Shown: positions 57,525-64,000 of the stretch, piece after piece
Position numbering within the stretch: the stretch's first letter is position 1
How the letters are laid out: each line of letters starts with the position of its first letter
NCBI RefSeq assembly: GCF_014648395.1
Contig: NZ_BMRA01000011.1
Location: 208,117 to 272,116 of the forward strand
Source: Micromonospora fulviviridis
GTDB lineage: Bacteria > Actinomycetota > Actinomycetes > Mycobacteriales > Micromonosporaceae
Length of the DNA stretch: 64,000 bases
Reading direction: 5' to 3'
Notes under the pieces: generated by a model
Told to the model about the DNA's origin: nothing
Databases searched by the model: none
What the model saw: the letters and a program-made list of their open reading frames with translations, nothing else
Position numbers and translations under genes: made by a program

Positions 57525-58457
57525 ATGAGCGACGACCGCCAGGAGCCACCCGCCGGGGACCCGGACGCGACCAGGGCGCTGCCCCCCGACCGGAGCGGCG
57601 CCGACCCCGACGCCACCCGTGCCGTTCCACCCGACCGCCCCGGAGAGCCCGAGGACGCCGACGCCACCCGGGCGATGCCGCACGGCCCGGCCGGCGGTGC
57701 GGACGCCGACGCGATCCGGGCGATGCCGGCCGGGCGTACCGGTGCCGGCGGGACGGGGGCGGAGGACGCGGAGGCGACGCGGGCCATGCCGGCGGCCGGC
57801 GACGCGACCCGCCCGATGCCCCGCGGGGACGGCGGCGCCGGAGCGCGCCGGCCGATTGACGCCACCCGGCAGGAGCCGGTCAGCCCCGCCTGGTCGGGGC
57901 GCGCCGGCGTTCCGCCGCCGCGCCCGGCCGGGTACCCCGAGCCCGGCACCGAGTGGTACACCGAGGAGCAGGCGGGTCGACGCTGGTGGATGCCGATTTT
58001 TCTGGGCGTCCTCGCGTTGCTGCTGATCGCCCTGATCGGCCTGGGTGTCTGGCTGGCTCTCCGCGCGGCGGATCGCGACGCCGAGCCGGGCCTGTCGCCA
58101 TCGGCCGTCCCGAGCACCGCCCCGCAGACCAGCGCCACGCCGAGCACGGCCGCCCCGAGCAGTTCGCCGCCGAGCAGCCCGCCGACCACCACGGCGGCCG
58201 CCGAGGTGCCGATGCCGCCGCTGGTGGGGCTGCCGGAGTCCGCCGCCCGGGCGGCCCTCGACCGGCTGGGCGTGGACTATCGGGTGCGGTACCGGACGTC
58301 GGACCGGCCCGCCGGGACGGTGATCGAGACCAACCCGGAGGCCGGCGAGCCGGTCGCCGAGGGGGACCGGGTCGCCATCGTGGTGGCCCGGGCTGCGGCC
58401 CCGACCACGGACGCCGCCACCTCGACGCCATCGCCGACGGTCACCGGCACGCCCTGA
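57525..58457 (+). CDS. Membrane PASTA protein with DATRAMP-type cytoplasmic repeats
   Basis: A 310-residue protein. The cytoplasmic head of about 150 residues carries seven variants of one unit (DATRALP, DATRAVP, DATRAMP, DAIRAMP, EATRAMP, DATRPMP, DATRQEP) spaced by 12-22 residues. A membrane helix lies at about 158-182 (PIFLGVLALLLIALIGLGVW), then a Thr/Ser/Pro linker and one PASTA domain at about 226-290 (MPPLVGLPESAARAALDRLG to DRVAIVVARAA). The repeated threonines could be kinase sites read by FHA domains, an inference. GGAAAGGA precedes ATG 57525. Confidence 0.8.
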   Translation: MSDDRQEPPAGDPDATRALPPDRSGADPDATRAVPPDRPGEPEDADATRAMPHGPAGGADADAIRAMPAGRTGAGGTGAEDAEATRAMPAAGDATRPMPRGDGGAGARRPIDATRQEPVSPAWSGRAGVPPPRPAGYPEPGTEWYTEEQAGRRWWMPIFLGVLALLLIALIGLGVWLALRAADRDAEPGLSPSAVPSTAPQTSATPSTAAPSSSPPSSPPTTTAAAEVPMPPLVGLPESAARAALDRLGVDYRVRYRTSDRPAGTVIETNPEAGEPVAEGDRVAIVVARAAAPTTDAATSTPSPTVTGTP

Positions 58458-58485
58458 GCGCTCACCGCCGGCGGCGCCTGGGCGT

Positions 58486-58920
58486 TCACCACTGACGGCG
58501 CCGGGTGCCGACCAGGCCCAGGCCGGCCAGCGAGATGGCGAGGCCGAGCAGGCCCGAGTAGAACAGCGACCGGCTGAGGTCGGTGGTGGCGGAGGGGCGT
58601 TCGGCCAGCGCGCCCTCCCCGGCCCCGGCACCGGCCTCCGCCGAGGGGCCGACGTCGCCGCCCGGCGCGCCGGCCACCGGCGGGTCGACCCCGTCGGGCT
58701 CGTCCTCGTCCGCTTCGGTGGCCGGCCGGTTGCCCTCCCCGACCACGGTGATCTCCGGAGCCGGGACCGGCTCGGTCAGCTCCGTGGTCGCGGAGAAGGC
58801 GGGGTGGCGGACCACGAGCGCGAGTACGGTCGCGGCGCCGAGGAACGCGAGAAGCCCGAGGGCGTAGCCGATACGGGACCGGTGGTGCCGCCGCGCGGCG
58901 GGCAGATTGACCATGACCAT
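58486..58920 (-). CDS. Two-helix membrane protein with acidic outer loop
   Basis: A 144-residue protein. A basic head (LPAARRHHRSR) is followed by a helix at about 18-37 (YALGLLAFLGAATVLALVVR), a long acidic Pro/Gly/Ala-rich loop (ATEADEDEPDGVDP) and a second helix at about 121-138 (LFYSGLLGLAISLAGLGLVG), ending RRRQW. Both ends are inside, the loop outside. ATG 58920 or 58914 may start it. No family was recognised. It converges with the PASTA gene. Confidence 0.65.
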   Translation of the reverse strand: MVMVNLPAARRHHRSRIGYALGLLAFLGAATVLALVVRHPAFSATTELTEPVPAPEITVVGEGNRPATEADEDEPDGVDPPVAGAPGGDVGPSAEAGAGAGEGALAERPSATTDLSRSLFYSGLLGLAISLAGLGLVGTRRRQW

Positions 58921-59019
58921 CCCAGGTTCAGGGTCCGGGGCGCGCGGGGTGGAGCGTTTGCCGGGGTGGGCGTACCAATTCTATGGCGGTGGCACGCCCC
59001 CCGACCGGGTTTCGTGAGG

Positions 59020-59307
59020 TCAGCCGACCCGGACCGGGGTCCGGGTCACCGGACGGCGGGCCGTCCGTACGGTGTGCGGACGCGGGGCCGGCGCGGCCTG
59101 GAGATGCCGCAACCCCTCCTGCTGTACGAAGATCGACCGCCGGTTGACCGCGTCCCCCGCCGCGTTCAACTCGTAGCCGTCGAGCCAGAGCCAACCGTCG
59201 TAGGTCGGCCAGTCGAGCACCCGGATCACCCGGAACATGATCGGTCGGAGGAACTGGACACTCGCCGCGCGAGTCACGTGCAGTACGTCACCGGAGCGGG
59301 GAAGCAC
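59020..59307 (-). CDS. Small soluble protein of unknown function
   Basis: A 95-residue protein starting at GTG 59307, with AGGAG five bases ahead. The sequence is regular: GDVLHVTRAASVQFLRPIMF, RVIRVLDWPTYDGWLWLDGY and ELNAAGDAVNRRSIFVQQEG, then a basic Pro-rich tail. It has strand-rich character with conserved aromatic residues. The family is not known to me, though the pattern fits Micromonosporaceae proteins of similar size. It is read towards the membrane protein gene. Confidence 0.65.
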   Translation of the reverse strand: MLPRSGDVLHVTRAASVQFLRPIMFRVIRVLDWPTYDGWLWLDGYELNAAGDAVNRRSIFVQQEGLRHLQAAPAPRPHTVRTARRPVTRTPVRVG

Positions 59308-59935
59308 ATGGGCTCCTGGGGAGGGTCGGCCGGCGGGCGGGCCGGCGAGTCTGATCGGGGGGACAGGTCGGTCCGGTGACGGGGGATCTGCCTCGTGGAC
59401 CGTCTGATCAGTGGGTCGGTGCTGGTCGGGCCGTACCCGCGGTGGCGGACCGCCACCCGACCATCACCCGGCTGCTCCCGGCTACCGCTCCCGCCGCCAC
59501 AGCCAACCTGGCGTGCAGCGGCGGGGTCTTCACCCCGGGGCAGGTCGCTCGGCGCGGGACGGCTCCCCTCCTGCCGTCCCGCGGCCCGTGGTGCGACCAC
59601 GCCCGGAGATCATGCGAAGACGGTGAGTAACCCGTGCCATACCGACAGAGTGCATCAGGGACGTGCTTCATGCAAGTTGCACGTCGACTTTTGCCGATAC
59701 GCGAGCAGGACACGTGAACGGGACGCTTGAAGCCTCAGGTCCCGGGGCGGCACACTGGACGCCGGTTTCGCCCGTCGCGGCCGGTCGACGACCGGCACCA
59801 TCCCCTGCCGCGAACGCTCGCCCGCCGTACGCCGGTCGCGCCCCGGCGGGTGTGAAACCGGGCGCGACCGACCGGAGGTAGCCGGGTGCGCGCGAGGAAT
59901 GGAATTCCCCGTCCATCGACCCGAGGGGTGGCGTC
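59308..59935. other. Non-coding stretch before the second XRE/DUF397 block
   Basis: No frame in these 628 bases looks like a real protein; the open frames are Arg/Pro-rich shadows. Local base composition is lower in GC near 59630-59720. It probably contains the promoter region of the XRE regulator and a palindromic element at 59661-59684. Confidence 0.55.
59661..59684. promoter_or_regulatory. Nested palindrome upstream of the XRE regulator
   Basis: ACGTGC (59661-59666) and GCACGT (59679-59684) flank the 11-bp palindrome TGCAAGTTGCA (59671-59681). The element lies about 250 bases before the XRE/DUF5753 start and is followed by an AT-richer stretch. It may bind this regulator; this is inference. 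Confidence 0.4.
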
Positions 59936-60817
59936 GTGAGCGAGCGGCGCAGCCCGACCATCCGGCGTCGTCGCCTGGGGGCGGAACTTCGCCGGCAGCG
60001 CGAAGCTGCCGGCATCACCATCGAGACGGTCGCCGAGCAGTTGGAGTGTTCGGCCTCCAAGATCTCGCGTATCGAGACCGGCCACACCACCGCGACACCC
60101 CGGGACGTGCGGGACATGCTCCGCATCTACGGGGTGGTCGGCGCCGAGAGCGACGAGCTGGTGCAGATCGCTCGCGAGGCCCGGCAGAAGGGCTGGTGGC
60201 ATCCGTACAGCACGGTGCTGGTCGGGGCGTACGTGGGACTGGAGGCGGCGGCCAGCTCGATCCGGGCGTACGAACAGCAGGTCGTGCCGGGCCTGCTGGA
60301 GACCGAGGAGTACGCGGGGGCGATGATCCGGGCCGCTCGGCCGGACTTCACCGCCGAACAGGTCGAACAGCGGGTGCGTGTCCGACTGGGCCGTCAGTCG
60401 TTGTTGACCCAGGACGATCCGGTCGATCTGTGGGTGGTGCTCGATGAGGCGGTGCTGAGCCGGCCGGTTGGCGGCGACGCGGTGATGCGTGGCCAGCTCA
60501 AACGGCTGGTGGAGGTGGCCGAACTGCCGAACGTGACGTTGCAGGTCCTGCCCTTCGAGGTGGGCGCGCACGCCGGCATGGACGGGACCTTCACGATCCT
60601 CAGCTTCCCCGAACCGAGTGATCCCGATGTCGTGTACGCGGAGAACGCCACGGGTGGGCTCTTCCTGGAGAAGAGCGACGAACTGCAGAAGTACAGCTTC
60701 ATCTTCGATCACATTCGAGCAGCGGCCATTCGCCCGGAGGAATCCATCGCACACATCGCAAAACTGGCAGAGGAGCCGTTGTGGAAATGGCGACCAAGGA
60801 GTTCCCCGTGGACCTGA
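59936..60817 (+). CDS. XRE regulator with DUF5753 domain (second copy)
   Basis: A 293-residue regulator with helix-turn-helix at about residues 13-65 (LGAELRRQREAAGITIETVA, EQLECSASKISRIETGHTTA) and the DUF5753 domain (GLEAAASSIRAYEQQVVPGL, LETEEYAGAMIRAARPDFTA; later NVTLQVLPFEVGAHAGMDGT and FTILSFPEPSDPDVVYAENA). GTG 59936 has GAGGGG ahead. It overlaps the DUF397 gene by 37 bases, so both are made together. It is related to, but clearly different from, the regulator at 26652-27455. Confidence 0.93.
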   Translation: MSERRSPTIRRRRLGAELRRQREAAGITIETVAEQLECSASKISRIETGHTTATPRDVRDMLRIYGVVGAESDELVQIAREARQKGWWHPYSTVLVGAYVGLEAAASSIRAYEQQVVPGLLETEEYAGAMIRAARPDFTAEQVEQRVRVRLGRQSLLTQDDPVDLWVVLDEAVLSRPVGGDAVMRGQLKRLVEVAELPNVTLQVLPFEVGAHAGMDGTFTILSFPEPSDPDVVYAENATGGLFLEKSDELQKYSFIFDHIRAAAIRPEESIAHIAKLAEEPLWKWRPRSSPWT

Positions 60818-61008
60818 CGCAGGCGACCTGGTTCAAGAGCTCGAAGAGCGGGCCGAACTGTGACAACTGCGTGGAGGTCGCGTACGCGACCGGGGCGGTC
60901 GGCGTCCGGGACTCGAAGGACAGGACGGGCCCGGCCCTGGTCTTCGCCCCGGGTGACTGGCACGCCTTCGTCGCCGGCGCCAGAGGCGGTACGTTCGGCC
61001 GGAGCTGA
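60781..61008 (+). CDS. DUF397 protein (second copy)
   Basis: A 75-residue DUF397 protein: ATWFKSSKSGPNCDNCVEVA, then GAVGVRDSKDRTGPALVFAP and WHAFVAGAR. It has a C-x-x-C that the first copy lacks. It may begin at GTG 60781 or ATG 60787; both lie within the end of the XRE gene, which indicates translational coupling. A strong terminator follows, so the pair is a closed unit. Confidence 0.93.
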   Translation: MEMATKEFPVDLTQATWFKSSKSGPNCDNCVEVAYATGAVGVRDSKDRTGPALVFAPGDWHAFVAGARGGTFGRS

Positions 61009-61030
61009 TCCGGCGTCCCGCCCCAGAGCG

Positions 61031-61064
61031 TGGTCCCGCCCGGCAGCGTCGCCGGGCGGGACCA
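61031..61064 (+). terminator. Perfect 14-bp terminator after the DUF397 gene
   Basis: TGGTCCCGCCCGGC (61031-61044) and its complement (61051-61064) enclose loop AGCGTC and are followed by TTTCGT. It starts 23 bases after the stop. Confidence 0.85.
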
Positions 61065-61164
61065 TTTCGTCCCGTGCCCCGGCCGGTTCCGGCCACCCGT
61101 CGCCAGTTCCGTTCCGCGTCGTTGAACCGCACAGATCGGCAACCGAGCGAGGCAGGCGAGACGG

Positions 61165-61566
61165 ATGACGACGATCGGTTCAGAGAATCTCACCAATGGC
61201 CCGGGCAAGCCCGAGCGGTTCGGTGGCAAGTACCGCGGGGCGCGCCGGGACAGCGTCCTCACCGAGGTGGGCTCCGGCGACGCCGAGATCGGCGGCCGGG
61301 ACGCGCCCGCCCCGGAACAGCCCGCCCCACCGCTCTCCCTGCCGTCGCTCGACCCGAACCCGCTCACCGAGCCGTCCTTCCCGCCGACCGGCTGGCCCAT
61401 GGAGCCGCAGGAGTCCCTCGTGGACCATCCGCTGCTGCGCGGGCTGCTGATGGAGTTGCCGCCGAAGGGCAGTGTGCCCCCGCCCGGCTGGCTGGACCGC
61501 TGGTTCGAGGCGACCCGGGCGATCCTGGAGCTGCTATACGTGCAGGGGACCGGCCGCACGCGCTGA
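61165..61566 (+). CDS. Proline-rich small protein of unknown function
   Basis: A 133-residue protein starting at ATG 61165, with CAGGCGAGACGG ahead. The first part is polar (NGPGKPERFGGKYRGARRDS), the middle Pro/Ser-rich (APPLSLPSLDPNPLTEPSFP) and the end helical (DHPLLRGLLMELPPKGSVPP, WLDRWFEATRAILELLYVQG). No family was recognised. It follows the terminator of the XRE/DUF397 pair, so it may or may not belong to that unit. Its last 33 bases overlap the convergent membrane protein gene. Confidence 0.55.
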   Translation: MTTIGSENLTNGPGKPERFGGKYRGARRDSVLTEVGSGDAEIGGRDAPAPEQPAPPLSLPSLDPNPLTEPSFPPTGWPMEPQESLVDHPLLRGLLMELPPKGSVPPPGWLDRWFEATRAILELLYVQGTGRTR

Positions 61567-62136
61567 CACGGCGGTCGCCGGCGGCAGGGCCCGCTCGGCG
61601 AGGCGGTTGTGCCGCAGGGCGTGGCGTACCCCGATGGCGATCACGCCGAGCACCGCGACGGTGGTCGCGGGCCCGGTGACGGCCGGCGTCGCGAACAGGT
61701 CGACGCCCGCGGCCGGGAGCACCGCGCCGAGCACCGCCAGCGCGGTGACCTGGAGCGGCAGCGCGATCAGCGGGTGTGCCGCGGCGGCGCGCAGCCCGTG
61801 CGGGGCGGGGGTGTCCGGCGCGGCGGCGAACGCGCCCGCGCCGGCCCGCAGCCAACGGATCCGGCGTACCGTGCAGACCGCGACGACCAGCGCCGGGGCC
61901 GCCGCGAGGGTGAGCCCGGCGGCGGCCCGGTCGAGCGCGGTCGCGCCGGCGCTCTGCAGGCCCGCCGCCAGCACGGCCGCGGTCAGCGCCAGGCCGGTGA
62001 GCACCAGGGCGGACAACCATCCGGTACGCCGGCGCAGCGCGCGGGCGCGGTCCAGCCGGGGCAGTCCGTCCGCCACCACGCCGGCGGCCAGCCAGACGGC
62101 GGCGAGGGGGAGCAGCACGGTGAGATGCTCGTCCAT
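61534..62136 (-). CDS. Membrane protein of unknown function
   Basis: A 200-residue protein with five to six hydrophobic helices (LTVLLPLAAVWLAAGVVADG, LSALVLTGLALTAAVLAAGL, AAGLTLAAAPALVVAVCTVR, LIALPLQVTALAVLGAVLPA, TTVAVLGVIAIGV). The C-terminus has H-x-x-R-H-N-R and a short Ala-rich end. No family motif is clear. Start ATG 62136. It converges with the proline-rich gene and overlaps it by 33 bases; one of the two ends may be set wrong, but both frames look coding. Confidence 0.7.
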   Translation of the reverse strand: MDEHLTVLLPLAAVWLAAGVVADGLPRLDRARALRRRTGWLSALVLTGLALTAAVLAAGLQSAGATALDRAAAGLTLAAAPALVVAVCTVRRIRWLRAGAGAFAAAPDTPAPHGLRAAAAHPLIALPLQVTALAVLGAVLPAAGVDLFATPAVTGPATTVAVLGVIAIGVRHALRHNRLAERALPPATAVSARAAGPLHV

Positions 62137-62356
62137 GGCCCCAGCCTCGTCCGGTCCGGCGCCGACCGGATCCGGGCCGGCACCCCGGTTCCTCCCGTAC
62201 GCCCTCCCGTAGGGGTCATCCCATCGACGTTATGGCAGATCCGGCATGTTCACAGTGTTTCCGCTGCTGACCTAGCCTCTTAATGATCGGTCAGCGTCGA
62301 TTCGCCTGTGCCTCACCGGGCGGACGGTCCTGTGCCGGTCGGAGGGAGGTAGGGAG

Positions 62357-64000
62357 ATGGGTCTCCCACACAGGTCCGTAGTCGTCGGAATAGCCGCCCT
62401 GACCATGCTCGCGGCCGCGTCACCCGCGGCGGCCGCCGAACCCACCGGCGCGATCCGCGCCGCCGGTGGCCCCACCGCCGTGGCGGACAGCTACATCGTG
62501 GTGTTGAAGGACGACGCCGTCGCACCCGCCCGGGTCACCGAGACGGCGCAGCGGTTGACCGCCCGGCACGGCGGCACGGTCGCCCGCACGTGGCGCGCAG
62601 CCCTGCGCGGCTTCGAACTCACCGTCGGCGCCAAGGCCGCCGCGCGGATCGCGGCCGATCCCGCCGTGGCGTACGTGGAACAGAACCACACGGTCTCGAT
62701 CGCCGGCACCCAGACCAACCCGCCGTCCTGGGGCCTGGACCGGATCGACCAGCGGAACCTGCCGCTGAACAGCTCCTACACCTACCCGAACACGGCCAGC
62801 AACGTGCGCGCCTACATCATCGACACCGGCGTGCTGTTCGGGCACAACGACTTCGGCGGCCGGGCCGTCTCCGGCTTCGACGCGGTGGACGGTGGCTCCG
62901 CCGACGACTGCAACGGCCACGGCACGCACGTCGCGGGCACGGTGGGCGGCTCCTCGTACGGGGTGGCCAAGGGTGTCCAGATCGTCGGCGTCCGGGTGCT
63001 CAACTGCCAGGGCAGCGGCACCAACGCCCAGGTGGTGTCGGGCATCGACTGGGTCACCGCGAACGCGGTGAAGCCGGCGGTGGCGAACATGAGCCTCGGC
63101 GGCTCCGCCAACAGCTCCATCGACACCGCGGTCACCAACTCCATCAACTCCGGCATCACGTACGCCGTGGCGGCCGGAAACGGCGACATCCTGGGCAACC
63201 GGCAGAACGCCTGCAACTACTCCCCGGCGCGGGTCGCGTCGGCGATCACCGTCGGGGCGACGCAGAACAACGACGCCGCCGCGAGCTTCTCCAACTACGG
63301 CACCTGCGTCGACATCCTGGCGCCGGGCGTCAACATCACCTCCGCCTGGTACACCGGCACCTCCGCGACCAACACGATCAGCGGCACCTCGATGGCGTCG
63401 CCGCACGTGGCCGGCGCGGCGGCGCTAGTGCTCTCGGCGAACCCGTCGTGGAGCCCGCAGCAGGTGCGGGACAGCCTCGTCAACAACGCCACCCCGAACG
63501 TGGTGACCAACGTGGGCACCGGCACGCCGAACCGGCTGCTCTACGTGGTGAACGGCACGACCCCGCCGCCGACCAACGACTTCTCCGTGTCGGTCTCGCC
63601 CACCTCCGGCTCGACCGCGCCGGGCGGCTCGGTGACCGCCACGGTCGCCACCGCCACCACCAACGGCACGGCCCAGTCGGTCAGTCTCGCCGCGAGCGGT
63701 CTGCCGGCCGGAGCCACCGCCTCGTTCAACCCCGCCACGGTGACCTCCGGCGGCTCGTCCACCCTGACCATCACCACCTCCGCGAGCACGCCGGCCGGCA
63801 CCTACCCGGTGACGATCAGCGGCACGGCGGCGTCGGGCACGAAGACGGCCACGTACTCGCTGACCGTCACGGGTGCCGGTGGCTGCACCGGGGCCGGCCA
63901 GAAGCTCGGCAACCCGGGCTTCGAGTCGGGTAACACGGTCTGGTCGTCCACCTCGGGCGTCATCGGCCAGTACGGCTCCAGCGGCCAGCCGCCGCGTACC
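62357..64000 (+). CDS. Secreted S8 (subtilisin-type) protease, cut by window end
   Basis: 548 codons are visible without a stop. A signal peptide (VVVGIAALTMLAAASPAAAA) is followed by an inhibitor I9 propeptide (about 40-115, DSYIVVLKDDAVAP to VAYVEQN) and the peptidase S8 domain with the triad Asp156 (YIIDTGV), His188 (NGHGTHVAG) and Ser345 (GTSMASPHVAG). After residue about 400 comes an Ig-like domain (DFSVSVSPTSGS) and the start of a C-terminal module (LGNPGFESGNTVWSSTSGV) common in actinobacterial exported proteases. AGGGAG stands ahead of ATG 62357. It should be exported by Sec and degrade protein outside the cell. Confidence 0.93.
   Translation, partial: MGLPHRSVVVGIAALTMLAAASPAAAAEPTGAIRAAGGPTAVADSYIVVLKDDAVAPARVTETAQRLTARHGGTVARTWRAALRGFELTVGAKAAARIAADPAVAYVEQNHTVSIAGTQTNPPSWGLDRIDQRNLPLNSSYTYPNTASNVRAYIIDTGVLFGHNDFGGRAVSGFDAVDGGSADDCNGHGTHVAGTVGGSSYGVAKGVQIVGVRVLNCQGSGTNAQVVSGIDWVTANAVKPAVANMSLGGSANSSIDTAVTNSINSGITYAVAAGNGDILGNRQNACNYSPARVASAITVGATQNNDAAASFSNYGTCVDILAPGVNITSAWYTGTSATNTISGTSMASPHVAGAAALVLSANPSWSPQQVRDSLVNNATPNVVTNVGTGTPNRLLYVVNGTTPPPTNDFSVSVSPTSGSTAPGGSVTATVATATTNGTAQSVSLAASGLPAGATASFNPATVTSGGSSTLTITTSASTPAGTYPVTISGTAASGTKTATYSLTVTGAGGCTGAGQKLGNPGFESGNTVWSSTSGVIGQYGSSGQPPRT

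Noticed and set aside
59274..59600. 108-codon minus-strand frame in the long gap
   Set aside because: Arg/Pro/Ser-rich without conserved character and overlapping the start region of the small gene at 59020-59307.
59701..59725. ACACGTGAAC as a third parS site
   Set aside because: Only the right half fits the consensus; the left arm lacks GTTTC.

Overview
The window is high-GC actinobacterial DNA with the typical look of Micromonosporaceae (Micromonospora or a close relative). Codon third positions are almost all G or C, GTG starts are common, and several families are strongly actinobacterial: paired XRE/DUF5753 and DUF397 genes, SigE-type sigma factors with membrane partners, a CtpI-like giant P-type ATPase, and PASTA proteins. 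The family assignment is an inference from gene content; no rRNA or tRNA gene is present to confirm it. No CRISPR array, prophage or intact insertion sequence was seen.

Layout. 1-830 is decayed: a helix-turn-helix fragment, an internally deleted IS701-type transposase and a nucleoside deaminase fragment. 833-7157 holds a sigma factor/membrane-partner operon, VanZ, a zinc-knuckle protein, an aminoglycoside phosphotransferase-like kinase, a VOC/AraC/PPOX run and a small secreted protein. 7162-13926 carries housekeeping and stress genes (hydrolase/ArsR pair, Sua5, GNAT, a Ser/Thr kinase, CBS protein). 14011-19102 is a 1520-residue P-type ATPase preceded by a coupled 36-codon ORF and facing a small membrane protein. 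19158-26208 has MFS, an NAD(P)-binding protein, a YbaK-type editing protein, a parS-like site, a DsbA-like oxidoreductase, SufE, a CBS protein and proS. 26284-28006 is the first XRE/DUF397 block, with a 38-codon membrane protein. 28091-33055 has a SigE/membrane-partner operon facing a beta-propeller protein and a zinc metallopeptidase, both membrane anchored. 33317-37657 has a lipase-like SGNH protein, a miniature amidohydrolase and a 979-residue secreted repeat protein. 37792-41801 has a two-domain rhodanese, a TetR/FAD-monooxygenase pair with three matching operators, and an MFS exporter.

41915-49033 is an acyl-CoA catabolic cluster: TetR, biotin carboxylase, HMG-CoA lyase, rhodanese/TetR pair, acyl-CoA carboxyltransferase and acyl-CoA dehydrogenase. 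Together these cover the leucine/isovalerate steps from isovaleryl-CoA to acetoacetate and acetyl-CoA, apart from the methylglutaconyl-CoA hydratase and a biotin carboxyl carrier protein, which are not here. Two copies of an AACG-N2-CGTT palindrome lie in front of the two carboxylase genes and suggest common control.

49158-58920 has an AfsR-like STAND regulator, a MarR/YceI pair, a glutamate-cysteine ligase-like enzyme and a group of membrane proteins including two PASTA proteins, one with a repeated DATRAMP cytoplasmic tail. 59020-61566 has a second XRE/DUF397 block behind about 600 bases of non-coding DNA. The window ends in a secreted S8 protease that runs off the edge. No single obviously new defence or biosynthetic system was found. 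The most interesting points are the giant ATPase with its degenerate N-terminal ATPase half and coupled mini-ORF, the shared operators, the carboxylase cluster without a carrier protein, the PASTA/DATRAMP proteins and the small, easily missed genes.
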